64,000 nucleotides of DNA from Plenodomus lindquistii (Eukaryota > Ascomycota > Dothideomycetes > Pleosporales > Leptosphaeriaceae), in assembly GCA_025504975.1 (NCBI GenBank), contig JANUWI010000004.1, positions 124,001 to 188,000 of the forward strand. The letters are read 5' to 3'. The notes below the pieces were generated by a model. It saw only the letters and a program-made list of their open reading frames with translations. It did not search any database and was not told where the DNA came from. Each line of letters begins with the position of its first letter. Position 1 is the first letter of the stretch. Below are positions 32,689 to 44,527 of this stretch, piece after piece. The translations under genes were made by a program, and so were the position numbers.

Positions 32689-33728
32689 GCTACAACAAAG
32701 TCTGCGTTCTGGGACCCTAACACTGGTTTCTTTTCACTACCGAAGTCCGCGGAGTGATTACCGTACGAGCAATCGTCCAGAAGCACAATATAAAGCATAC
32801 ATTAGTGAATGTCATAGACCATCAAAGAATCACGTAAACTTTATGTCTCACGTTCTACTGCTGGCTTGATTTACCACGGTCCTTCATATCGATATGACTA
32901 TGCTGTGGACGCCTTTGTGAATTTGTCATGAACTCCCGTGCAACAGGCTGTAACTCAGCGTCAGTTGGTGGGTACACGCGTGCGCCACTGCGGTCGTCCG
33001 TTTGCGACTTCATCTGTGTTCCTAAAGTCTGCGCTGGCAGACGTTCCACAACTGGAGCAGGTCTTCGTCCAATCTTGCTGGGTGGCTGCTGTGTAACGTC
33101 AACAGGCTTTTGTCGTCCCACACGAGCACAGTGATACAAAAGATCTACACACACGCTACTGCCTAACCGATGTTTACAATTCTGTCTCAGCTGAGAAAGT
33201 CTGAATCATTTCCGCCGCAATCTACAAAGACGACCCGTACATACCCGCAGCACTGGGTTCACCGTAATGGCTCACTGTGTGACACGGAGCTTCCCTGATT
33301 TGACCTTTGGACCGCGTATCCGCATCTGCTGAACGCCCTTGCATGCATTCCGCCAGTATACTGCGCAACATGCTACAACGGATAGTCTGCGTCCCGATCT
33401 CGCCAACCCCTCCACCTATGGTGCGCGGGAGCCCAAACCTCGCCGTCTGAGTGTCTTGCCTGTCCACCAAGGGCGGACAAGGACATTGCTGGTGTTGTTG
33501 TTTCCTAAATGCAAGCTGCCTGGCGGGACCTTACATTGCTGCGCGCTATGGGCCTTCAGCTTTATGGTAGACGGCGCTATCCATACATATCGTTCATTTG
33601 CGCGGCCGTGGTGGCCTTGGTCTATTCTTGAATTGTTCTTGTTTAGCCCCTCAGCCAATTTGCTGATTGAGCGCGTATCTGCGTCGTTTCTACATCGTTT
33701 TGAAGTGACTCACTAACAGAGATATGCG
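32689..33728. other. Intergenic region, nothing recognised
   Basis: About 1 kb without a supportable gene. Short ORFs on both strands lack family motifs. The right end is the promoter of the Pth11-like gene. Confidence 0.55.
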
Positions 33729-35223
33729 ATGATTGTAGTGGACCTCTCCTCTACTCATCGTCCCGTTGCGCGCCGACCTGGTTCGAAAGACGATATTGGA
33801 CCCTTCATCAATGTCGTCACTTGGGTCCTCTTGATCACTTCCGCTCTAGCGGTTCTGACTAGGCTCATCACGAAGCGCGCACTGAGGCGGAACATTGATA
33901 TTGATGATGCTTTTGTCGTTGCGGCTCTTGTAAGTACTAAGTGTATCCACCTCTTGTGATAAAACTGATGTACTAATAACGTTGGACACAGATCGTGGGT
34001 ATCGCCTCTGGTGTATCCGTCAGCGTCCAAGTAGCGAACGGACTGGGCCGCGACATCACATCGCTGGCGGAGGTCCAGCTCGTGGTGTATCAAAAGGTAC
34101 ATTTGTACTCATGTCTAATCGTTGGATCGAGTAATATCTAACCGCATCGCAGAGCGAATATGCAAACAAACTGCTCTACATCGCAACTTTAACTTTCGCA
34201 AAGCTGTCGATCATCTCACTTCTCATGATCTTGACGGCTTCACCCATGCATCGTCATATGGGCCTTGGATTGACAGGCTTCATATCAGTATGGGGTATTG
34301 TGTCCGAGTTTGTGACTGCTTTTCAATGTGGTAACGTTGAGCCATGGCGCTTCCTGAATTCAGAAGACAAATGTATCGACATGGTATGTGAGCAGTCCAA
34401 GGACCCCACAATACTCCGCTGATAGCTTTGAGTAGGTATCATTCTGGAGGGGCATGGCCTTGATCAACATCCTTACTGACCTTGCTCTCGTGCTGTTCCC
34501 GGTGCATGTGATTGCCACATTACAAATGAGTATGGGTAAGAAAATTACCATCCTGGCGTTCTTCGGTGCACGATCATTGTACGTCTGCAGATCTGCACAA
34601 CCCTCAAAGGGTTTCCATCACTGACAATGAATAGGGACATCGTCGCAACTGCTGTGCAAATGGCATACCTGCACGGATTCACATCTAAGAATCCCACTGA
34701 AGACTTGTGGAAGTGGACGATTCTCACGCAAATTATCGCCTGCATTACCATTCTCACATCATGTGTACCGTATTTACGGCCGCTTCTAGAGTCGCTTTCA
34801 TCAGGCCTCTATGGCTCGGACGAGTTGCGACGACGCGGTACGCCATCTGAACTAGGATATTCACGGAGCAAAAGCGGTTCATATCAACTTAGCAACGACT
34901 TCAAGGGCGGGGAGTCAAAGCACAGTAGGAAAAGTCAGAATGATGCTGGCATCAAGCGATTTCTTCCAATGCTTTCGCAAGAGAGGACTACGAATGCGAA
35001 CTCGGCTTCGGGACTGCCGGGAGGGCCACGGCGACCTGACGGACAGATGGATGTTGAGATCATGGCGGTGCACCATAAGCACGGGGAGGACAAGAGATGG
35101 GAGACTGAGAGCACAGGAAGCAATTCGAAGATCCTGAAGACTACAGTCGTCAATACTGAATGGGAAGAGGCGGATAGCAAGGGTGGTGATTCTCCCATTG
35201 ACAATATTGAGGTTGTCAAGTAG
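33729..35223 (+). CDS. Pth11-like seven-transmembrane protein (fungal rhodopsin-domain family), 5 exons, 422 aa
   Basis: Exons: 33729-33929, 33992-34096, 34153-34383, 34436-34578, 34635-35223. The spliced product has seven hydrophobic helices, including INVVTWVLLITSALAVLTRL, IVGIASGVSVSVQVANGLG, IATLTFAKLSIISLLMIL, GFISVWGIVSEFVTAFQC and ILTDLALVLFPVHVIATLQM. The order (RLITKRALRRNIDIDDAFVV after helix 1, LTFAKLSII, FQC) is that of the fungal rhodopsin-domain/SAT5-like superfamily containing Pth11 receptors. No CFEM domain precedes it. The last 140 residues are a polar, Ser/Glu-rich cytoplasmic tail. The ligand is unknown; such proteins are implicated in surface sensing. Confidence 0.87.
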
Positions 35224-37032
35224 TCGCGTCTTGACCGTATCAATGCAAATTATCATTTAAAAAGTGTCGTACCGTGCCCAGTGAAAGATTCTGACGATAA
35301 CTTGAAAATTTGTTCATTGAGAAAGCATATCTAACCTTTCAGCTGACAGGACAACTGTTTATTGGTACCATTATGTGGATGAAATTTCCCATGACTACTG
35401 GCCCGTTATCTCGCGAGAGTAGACAATGTAGTTCCATGTTGGAGACTGGTTTCTGTTACGTGAAGTTCAAGTTTCTCGAACACATGGTGATCAGACAAAC
35501 TTCGCCTACTGTGGCACTCATGTGAGAGGCTGAACCGCCCCATCACTCTTGACCCAGACTCAGGATCACTACTTAGCGAGCAATGACTGAAAGCTTAAAT
35601 CCATACTTCCTCCATTCGATAAAACCATTGATCGCCAATCAAGACCCCGCAGTATAGGGCCAAATGGGGCTTTAAGCGCCCTGTAAGGGCTGATACAGAA
35701 TTGGCCGCATCTTCCGCCCAGCGATGACGGCAACGCAGGACATGCCGAAGAAAGCCCATACGTCTGACAGCGTACGGTTTGCCCAATGGCTTCTGGCGCC
35801 CAAGATCAGCAGTTAGACATGCAGATGGCGGTCTTGTGGGGGAACCTAGTGACGCCAGGTACGACTTCAGGATCAGCTGGCTGGCCACGCAACCCAGTCG
35901 CAGCCTTACAGAGTGGGCGACCTTCGTCATCAAACAGCTCGCAGCATACTATCGACCATGTTCCGGGCATTATTGAGAGCTCAAGACAAATCACGACAGC
36001 CGTTATCCTGCATGCAGAATTGCCGTGGGTCCAAGGATTCCCACGTGTTGATTGAGCTAGCGTGACACAACATCAAAGCGATCCACGCCTTCATTCCTTT
36101 CCCCCAACCACCGCTCTTCTAAAGATCTTGTCCTCCAATGTACCACGGCTCCTCCACGGGGAATCCTCTTCCGTGACCGTAGCGGTATGACAGCCGTTTC
36201 TGTTGCCACTTTACACCCATGCTGCAGTCCAGATTGGCATGTCGCCCACCAAACGGCGCCATGTCGTCGCTTTTGAAGTGATACGCATTTTCTTGGCCTG
36301 ATGGAGAGCCTCCCGCCGCTATGCCACCCCATCAGCAATACGCGAGCTGCGGGAGCCATCGTGCCATTCCTGTCCGTCAACCGGGAATACGGGAAGCCCG
36401 AAGCCCGATTGCATTTTGCAGCAATCCAGTCAGGCATACCCATGCATCATGCATCTCCTCTTCTGTACTTTTCGCGAGCAAAAGAGACCACTAAGGTGTT
36501 AGGAGATATACGCAAGGGATCCGCAACGCGCCGCTGCATGCCACCGGTATCTGCAGGCGTCACCCAATCGTGCAACGCGCCGGCCAATCAGCACTGCCTC
36601 CCCCATAGCAACTCTAAGACTACCGATGCGGTGCAATATGGCGAGACCTGCCATTACTGCAGAAAGCCTACATTTGCTTCTACTAGCTGTGCAGATGGGC
36701 AGCCGGCTCTTAGCGGTATCCTGTCTGCTTTCTTACAGCACGCTTCGGTGCATTACCGAGCGCGCCTGGGGAGCCCCCTTGGCTTGCAGTGTCTCTCCGT
36801 TAACCGTGTTTGCCGGACCACATGGGAAGGGATGGCTTTTAAGATTGAGCTTGCGTTGCATGTCCTTCTGTATCACAGTCGACTCGTCTTGTCCCCGTAT
36901 TGACTCTTGCATAACCCAATTCGTTGAGCTGCTTTACTACACTGGAAAATCATCCCCTCGACTGGTGATTGTCAACGTCAACGACTTGTGCAATCTACTG
37001 AATCCCCGGAGAGCTGAGTGAGTGTGAAAACC
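35224..37032. other. Long intergenic region without a gene
   Basis: About 1.8 kb between the receptor and the permease. Several ORFs of 70-200 codons overlap in different frames; none has a domain, a signal peptide or consistent splice sites. No inverted repeats or transposase-like sequence were noticed. Confidence 0.5.
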
Positions 37033-39036
37033 ATGGAGAAGCACATTGACTTGCAAACGTTTGGCGACGATGACGGACTCCGAGCTAGGGTCAATGGCTC
37101 CATATCAGAAGCAAAGGGCAAGAACTTCGACAGAGATAGGTATGAGTTGGCGAAAGCAGGAAAGCAGCAGGTGCTGAAGGTTTGTGGCGTTCTTCAATGC
37201 TCCTCAATTCCATGTATTGACTGGGGGCAGCGTCGATTTGGGTTGGTCAGTATGACCGGTCTGTCGTGTGGGTTGATGTGCACTTGGGAAAGTCTGTTGG
37301 TGTAAGTTCTCCGCGTCTCTCTCCACACATATGAGAGCTTTCATCTAATGTATAAGTAGCATCTTCTCCATCGGTTTCATCAAGTAAGTTCAACGGCATA
37401 GCCCTACATTCCGATCAACACTCACGAATCGACTACAGCGGCGGCCCAGCAGGTCTCATCTACGGCTTCATCATTATATGGCTCGGCAACTTCTCCGTCT
37501 TCGTCTGTATCGGTGAGCTCGCAAGTGCGGTCCCAACTGCCGGAGGCCAATACCACTGGGTTTCACTTCTCGCGCCTCGGTCTAATAAGAAGTTCTTCAG
37601 CTATGTAACCGGTAAGTCGTCTACATCGTTTGTCGATTACTGGAAGACTGAAACTCCCTAGGTTGGCTCACGGTGGTCGGTTGGATCGCCGCACTAACAT
37701 CAGTATGCTTCTTCGTGGCCGACTTGGTTCTCCAACTCGTCAAGCTCAACGACCCAGAGGGCTTCAATCGTCAAGGCTGGCATGGAACACTTGTACTTTG
37801 GGCCGTTCTTCTCCTCTGCGTCTTCATCAACGTGTTTGTCAGTGGTGCGCTGCCAACCATCGAAGTCGTCGTTCTCATCGTACATATCCTGGGCTTCTTC
37901 GGTATTCTAGTTCCCCTAGTCTACTTGTCGCCAACGCAAAACTCCGCAAAGGAAATCTTTACTACTTTCCATAATGAGGGAAGATGGAGCACCCAGGCGT
38001 TGGCGTTTTTCGTGGGCCTACAGGGCAACGCACTTGCATTCGTTGGCACAGACTCGGTCGTTCACGTAAGTCGTTCATGGTCGATGCTTACAATCAGCGC
38101 TGATGTAGGGTATAGATGTCAGAAGAAGTCCGCAACGCCACCCGCGACGTCCCACGCTCCATGCTACTATCCCTCATCATCAACGGCTCCCTCGCCCTCG
38201 GCATGCTCTTTGCCGTGCTCTTCAGCGCAGACGACATTGCCGGGCTCCTCGCAAACGCCAGTGAAATTGCCCCCTTTATCCGCGTCTTCAGTTCCGCAGT
38301 GGGAAGCGACACCGGCGCCACAGTCATGGTCTGCATCATCATCCTACTCGAATTCTGCAGTGCAATGGGTTGTCTGGCCGCCGCATCACGAATGACATGG
38401 TCATTTGCTCGAGACAGGGGACTCCCCTTTTCTCGAGCCCTCAGCGTGGTAAGTTAAAACCTGTCTCCCCTTCCCCCCCAAACCCCAAACGAACCAGCTC
38501 ACCCAACAAAACCCCAGATCGACAAACGCAGCACCATCCCCGTCATAGCAATCCTCATCGTAACCCTCCTCTCCGCCTCCCTCGCCCTAATCAACATCGG
38601 CAACTCCGCAGCCTTCAACGGCACAATCTCCCTCGTCCTCGAAGGTTTCTACCTCTCATACCTCATCGCGCTCGGCCTGCTCCTCTGGCGCCGTCTGCGC
38701 GGTGATCTCGAACCCCCACCCACATCCTCCACACACACCCCAACTTCCCCCCACGCACCCACCAACCCATACAACCCCGAATCCACCCTAACATGGGGCC
38801 CCTGGCGACTCGCAGGCGCATGGGGCGTCGCAAACAACGTAGTCGCAATATGCTATCTCACGCTCATCATCTTCTTTAGCTTTTGGCCTAGTGCACGGAA
38901 CCCCAGTTTGGCGCAGATGAATTGGGCGGGGGTTGTGACGGGGGGTGTGGCCGGGGTTAGTGTGGTGTATTATTTGGGGTGGGCGAGGAAAATGTATAAG
39001 GGGCCGATTGTGGAGGTTGATGTTGGTGTGCTTTGA
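37033..39036 (+). CDS. APC-superfamily permease (amino acid/choline/GABA transporter type), 7 exons, 556 aa
   Basis: Exons: 37033-37179, 37231-37301, 37360-37383, 37439-37611, 37662-38065, 38116-38448, 38518-39036. The amino-terminal cytosolic part leads into FGLVSMTGLSCGLMCTWESL, then NGGPAGLIYGFI and GELASAVPTAGGQYHWVSLLAP, the signature of fungal ACT-family permeases such as the choline transporter Hnm1 and GABA permeases. About 12 membrane helices follow, with MSEEVRNATRDVPRSM and ASRMTWSFARDRGLPFS loops as in that family. Exon 3 is only 24 nt. The substrate cannot be read from sequence. Confidence 0.92.
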
Positions 39037-39776
39037 GTTTGGAGGGCAGGGGAGGGGAGAGTGGGGATGGGGAGAGGAGAGTGTGTGCATGGGAAGGGGG
39101 TAGAGGAAGACGGTTGAGGAAAGTATGGGGTACGTACGGGTGTATGGAACGACTGACTGTCTTGCAACGACGTTACAAGATGTGTTTCCTCCCTTTCTCT
39201 TTCTCTTGCTGCAATCCATGGGGCTTTTCCTTTCATCTTTATTGCATTCTTGGGGCATCACGCTATCATTTCGTATTTTTTTGGGTGGTCGGGTTCTGCA
39301 AATTTTACGGGAAAGCAGGTGTAGAATGCGCGGGGAAAAAGAGAGAATCGTAGTATTGCTTAACGACATCATGACTTTAAGTTTGATTTTATCGAATATA
39401 CTTGTTTCTTTGCCAATCAACGTGCTCGTTTTTTTCTGGAAGTTAGTGGAGAGTTGAAGAGGTATATTTTACGTACTACCTGACTCAAGGGGTAAAACGG
39501 CGTAGTGTTGTATCAGTGTGATTGTACTCGTGACAGGTGCTGTGTGAGAATGTCGATGCGATTTCACACACACTATGGACGAGATGGACAATTTAGATTG
39601 GTCACAGATGATGTGAAAAGGCATATCGGGTTCTCATAGAACACATTCGTTCAAAGTCGTAGTCAGGAGACTCCATCTATCCACGCCATAGCGGACCAGC
39701 CTATCAGGCAAAGCAAGCTGATATGTGCTTTCCCAAACGCCAGAATGCATTTTGCTCCACCACTGAACAAACACTT
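39037..39776. other. Convergent 3' region of permease and eIF3g genes
   Basis: About 740 bp between two stop codons, holding both 3' UTRs. No gene is seen. The T/G-rich stretch around 39200-39300 suits 3' end signals. Confidence 0.6.
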
Positions 39777-40737
39777 CTAAGCCTTCTTCGCAAACTCGAC
39801 CCGCAGAATAAGATGACCGAAACCGACTACAACACATGTTAGCACATCCCCAAGCTCGCAGAACAAAAGTCAACTTACATCCATCCATCTTCTCACACGC
39901 CTTGGCCGCATCCGTCCTATCCGCATAACTCACAAACGCAAAGCCCTTGGCGCGACCCGTCTCCCGATCCTTTGCCAAAAACACACGCGTAACATGTCCA
40001 TACCGCGAAAACATATCCCTAAGATCCTGTTCCTCTGCAAACTCGCTAACATTGGTAACGCGCAGCGTAGCACTATCGTCGCGGTCAAACTTGCCGCCCA
40101 TCTTCTCGCCTGCTCCACCACGGCCACGCAGATGAGGGGGAACATAGCCGCCGCCGCCGGCACCGAGACCGCCGCTCGCACTGCCCGGCGCATCGTCTGG
40201 CATGTCTGCGGGCGCGACGTCGCCCTCGGGAGCCATGGTGTCTTTGAAGGGGCACTTTGTGGTGAAGTGGTCACCTTGACAGATACGGCACTTGATTTTT
40301 GCGTTTTTGAGTTCGGCCTTCTTCTTGGCTTCGTCGCCCTTGTCTTCGGTGCTTGCCTTCCAGTTGCTGACGGGGCGGAAGCTGATGTTTTCGGCGACGG
40401 AGACTGTGTCTGTTTGGGGGCCGGCGGGCTTGCCCTTTTCTTGCCCGAATTTGGCCCATTGCTTGCGCTCGGCTACGCGGGGGTTGACGATTTGCTTGAC
40501 GACCGTCTTCTTGATGCGGCGGGTTGTCTTGTACTTTTTGCCGTCTTCGCCGATGCGGTAGGAGATGATGGTCTCGGTGCCGTCCTTGTTCTTGGTGGCT
40601 TGGGGTGGCGGCAGCGCCGTGATGTTGTCCTCGTCGTCTTCTTCCGCCCAGTCGGTGCGGCTGCATGTTTTGTTAGTATGTGCGCGTCTATTTGCGTGAT
40701 GAGAGCGGGGCCAGGCGTACCCTGCTACTCGTGACAT
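39777..40737 (-). CDS. Translation initiation factor eIF3 subunit g (Tif35), 3 exons, 282 aa
   Basis: eIF3g is part of the eIF3 complex on the 40S subunit and supports scanning and reinitiation. Exons: 40737-40721, 40660-39879, 39826-39777. The product starts MSRVAGRTDWAEEDDEDN, has the family's KKYKTTRRIKK and NPRVAERKQWAKFGQEKG blocks, a zinc-knuckle (Cys130, Cys133, His137, Cys142), a Gly-rich linker (GGLGAGGGGYVPPHLRG) and a carboxy-terminal RRM with LRVTNVSEFAEEQDLRDMF (RNP2) and KGFAFVSYAD (RNP1), ending LRVEFAKKA. The last intron splits the RRM; the spliced end is needed for the final beta strand. Confidence 0.95.
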
Positions 40738-41051
40738 GATGGCGGCAGTGTGAGTGTGTTTGTGTGTGTATGGGGGGGATGTCGTCCTCGCGAGCGCGTG
40801 TTGGATGGCTTCTCTCGTCAAAGTGGCAGTGGCGGGTGGGGCGGGCAATTCGAAAGTGTGCGGTGCGGGTGCCAAGACTTCTGCCGCTAGGGAAACACGA
40901 CTCGCATTCAATCACCACTCGCTCACCAACTGAGTCTGACATGCACGTGTGAGAGTCGTTGTCTTAAGCATCGTCCTCAGAACAAACTTGGTCATCACAC
41001 GTGCATCTGGTCAGCACGCTCTCAAGTCTAGCCTCCACATCAACGAGTATA

Positions 41052-42102
41052 CTACACGAGCGCAAACAACGGGCGAGGCAACGGCCGACAAATCATCGTC
41101 CCCGCATTGCCCGTCCTCAACTTGGCCCCCTTGACCCCAATATACGCCTCCCTCCTCGCCGGGTTGCCCACCGTGACACTCCAGGTATTCAACCCATAGT
41201 ACACCCCAATATGATGCACAAGCCACCTGCCAAAACTACCACCCACATCTCCCTCGGGCGTCTCAAATAGCATCAGCTCGCGCTTGACCTGCTCCTCGTC
41301 CTTGGCCACTTGATCATTCATCTGGCCATTCCGCCCCACAAAGACAATCTCGTCGTCTTCGCTGTCGGGATCGGCAGGCAGGCCGTCGGCCTCGGCCTTG
41401 CGCTCTTTCTCTTCCCAGTCGGTGACGAATTTCCGGACTTCGCCTTCGAGGTCCATGAGCAGGCCCTTGGCACCGCGAGACCGCTTGAGCTTCTCGCGCA
41501 GTTCTTTGGGGACAACGCCAGGGGTCGTGGGCTTCTTGGCTACCGTCTTGGAGGCCGCTTTCTCAGCGAGCGCGGCTGTCTTGCGCTCGGCGGATTGGCG
41601 CTTGAGACCTGCGTCCCAGAGCGGGGCGAGGTAGTAGGGCACGTTCTTGACGCCGTGGGTGGGGTGGACTTCCCAGTCGCGAGGGAGTGGAGGTTCGGCG
41701 TGAGGGTTGTTGAGGAGGCGATCTGGCAGTCCTTGTTAGACGAACCGCTCACAGCCACTCTGTGGTGAGTGCCGACATACCATTCTCCCACCTCTGCCGG
41801 CGCCGAGAGCCCTCCTTACCCTTGAGCAGGGCCTCACGGCTCTTCATGCTGTCACGCCGGATGGGCTCCTTGCGACGGTAATACCCACCCTCGGTCGCAG
41901 CAGCAGCCCTAGACGGACGGGGCGCATCGTGCTCATCGAGGGGGATTGCAAGCGTGACCGAGGTACCCTGGGGCTCAGGGCCTGGCGTGGCAATCGTCAC
42001 AGAGCCGAGAGCCACTGTCGCCTGTTCAGTCCACGCTTCAATGTCGAGAGGCTGCACAGGCGCGGCCTGGGAGGGGCTGGAGGGGGCATCGCCAATGGCC
42101 AT
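41052..42102 (-). CDS. R3H-associated N-terminal domain protein, 2 exons, 330 aa
   Basis: Exons are 42102-41781 and 41722-41052. The spliced sequence around the junction, RRRQRWEN-DRLLNNPHAEPPLP then DWEVHPTHGVKNVPYYLAPLWD, matches what I know of the fungal R3H-associated N-terminal domain, found in proteins of unknown, probably RNA-related role. A basic coiled region (KKPTTPGVVPKELREKLKRSRGAKG begins it) and a conserved carboxy-terminal globular part (GRWLVHHIGVYYGLNTWSVTVG) follow. The last part resembles an R3H-like single-strand nucleic-acid-binding fold, which is an inference. It lies in tandem upstream of eIF3g. Confidence 0.75.
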
Positions 42103-42462
42103 TGTGGTGGCGAGGGTGCTGTTGCAGCGGATGGGGGCGGGGAGAGGTGGTTCTGGTGGGTAGAATGAGCTGCAAAGTCGCTACAGGACCGGTGCAAGAG
42201 GAGCAACAGAGAGATGACGCCGGGATCGGGGTGGTGACAAGGGGAGGCTGCGATTAGTCCCGCGATAGGGAGTCGTCAAGTCATGACCCGCGTCAGCTCG
42301 GCAGCCAATGGGCGCGAAACGTGGGGCACCCGGCGCATCACCGAGGCTTACTAATCAGTGTCAATGCCACCGTCATCACACATCCTGAAACAACAGTGAC
42401 TTCAACTTCAGAGACACTTCTCAGGATGTGTTGATAATAGCCAACTAGGAATATCGCTGCCA

Positions 42463-44099
42463 CTAGCCCTCTGACCCCATGTTCCACTGCACCCGCCCGC
42501 GAGTCTGCGCTGAGAGTGCGCCAATAGGTACAGGCTGCGGCTGCCTCATCACATCACTGCTCGCCCGCTGTGGTGGTTGCCACCCACGCAACGATGCATC
42601 GCCATCTTCACCGATGAGCAGTGTCTCTCGCAAAGGGTGCCCGGTGTAGCCTGGGCTGGTGTCGTGGGCAAAGGAGTGTTCTTGCGGCGCCACGCTACTC
42701 CTTCGACTGGCTGGCATACTCCCGGCCACGCTTTCGTTCACTGTGCTTCCCCCAACACTCGCAGCGTTGTATGCGGCAGCATGTTGAGCCTGCGCTGTAG
42801 CCGGCAACCATCCGCTGCTTGTGATCCCCTCGGCGTCAAGAAGTCGTTGGAGTATGTCTTCAGTAATGACCAGCAGATGCTCGAGTGCAGCGAGTCGGCT
42901 CTTCTCCTTGGCAGATGAGCAGTGGATATACGACCTACTCGTTGGATTGTGCTCGATGATGGCGGCTCCAATTCTTTTTGAGGAACTCGGGGCGAAGCTT
43001 ATCACGTCGAGACATCGATTCGCTCCGTATATTGCACGAGCGTTCGCTGGTAGTCATCAGCCTTAGCCTCTTCTTGAGCAGCATGCAGCAGAAGCGCTCA
43101 CCCAGCACCCTTGTCCTTGTACTTTCCAAAGAGTCCTCGCTGTCCTTGTCCTCCATGCGATGGAGAATCTGGCTGGCTGTCCGCTCCAGCGCCAGGTGTT
43201 CGTAGCTGCCGCTCTTCTCGTGCTTCAAATCCCTCAGCGACTCGATCATTGTGCTCGACCGTCACCACACGACTGAGGAAAGACCGCCTCTTTGACCGCG
43301 ATGATTGACCTGAAAGATTCGAGTTGTCAGAATGCACCGAACTGCCAGAGCCCACGCGCGGTACAGGACTGTTCCTGCTGAAGCTGAACGAGTTGGCCCG
43401 ACTGCTACCTGGAGAAGATGAGACCGATCTTGATCCGTCGAACTGGCGGGACACCCTACTTCTCTCTCTCTCTTCTCTCCGTTGGTACTTACTATCCCTG
43501 CGTTGCTTCTCTGCCTTTTGACAATCTGCCAAGAAGGTTTTCCTACTAGGGACGCAGTACGGACTACTCTTGTCCCAGATATTAGGCGGCGGTCCCTCGT
43601 CAACAATCTCCCTCAGCGTCCGACTGCGGACAGGCGCAATAATACCAGATGAATGAGCCCGACGTAGGCTGGGCCTTGGCCCAATAGGGTCCTCCAGTGC
43701 GTCTGCTTCCTGGACAACCCAGAGAGGTGATCGCGAAGATTTGCGGTCCCTGACAGCAGGTGGTCCAGGAGTGCAACAAGGGACTATGCCGAACGTGATG
43801 ACGGTTGTAGGGTATAATCTGCTCAAGCATGTCAGCTATCGATCTTACGTGTTACAGCACGAGGGCGGGCCGAAGATCACATCATACAGCTTGGAATCTT
43901 GTTTACTTGAGGCCTGAACGCTACGAACAGGCTATAGTGATCGTACTAGGGTGGAATATACGGCAGGTTGTGTCGGTGCTTGAGTAGGGTAGTGCAAATA
44001 AGAGCCTTTTTTCAAAGAGCGTGTAGGCTCGTCGAATCCGTGTCGATTAGCCAGATGATGAAAGGATGTTGGGCGGTGGAGTAAACGAGGAGAGTGCAT
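42463..44099 (-). CDS. Ser/Arg-rich fungal protein of unknown function, exon structure uncertain
   Basis: The most solid piece is 43818-43102, a long open frame (RPSLRRAHSSGIIAPVRSRT, PPPNIWDKSSPYCVPSRKTF, then Ser/Arg-rich with FLSRVVTVEHNDRVAEGFEA) without a Met. A plausible start is ATG 44099 (MHSPRLLHRPTSFHHLANRH), linked through 43913-43849 by introns of 48 bp and 30-42 bp; the second is unusually short. The 3' part 42997-42463 (SSSKRIGAAIIEHNPTSRSY, EHLLVITEDILQRLLDAEG) is joined by a GTGAGC intron of 104 bp ending AAG. This model is in frame and gives 484 residues. Family unknown. If the short introns are not real, the gene is damaged. Confidence 0.5.
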
Positions 44100-44527
44100 G
44101 TATGACAGGTGAGTGGCTGCATCAACATGAAGTCAGTCGAGGTATGTCCTTCCTAGTTCTGTCGGAAAATGATCGCACTTACTCTGGTTCAGCGGAAACC
44201 GCGGTCAGTGCCTGCCTTCAGACAGCCGACACACCTCACCCAGACAGTCGGGGTAAAGGCGATGAGGAGAGCATGGTGTGTTCAACACAAAGATTGAACA
44301 TTGCAAATAACGCTACATAAGCTATAAAGGACGAAAAAAGGCCTCTTGCCGCACCATTGGTATCCTATCCTAACCCGATCTTCCATGCAAATGCCCACAC
44401 ACAACGCTTAAGTACAATTATGCTATTTTGAATGTACACATATCCCTAATTCACTTTGATTCATTCCTCGCTCCCTTCTCTGCCATACCCTGGAAGCACG
44501 AGCATCAACATCTAGCTCTTGTCGCAC

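Noticed and set aside
39994..40734. 246-codon + strand ORF opposite eIF3g
   Set aside because: It is a shadow of the eIF3g zinc-knuckle and RRM exon.
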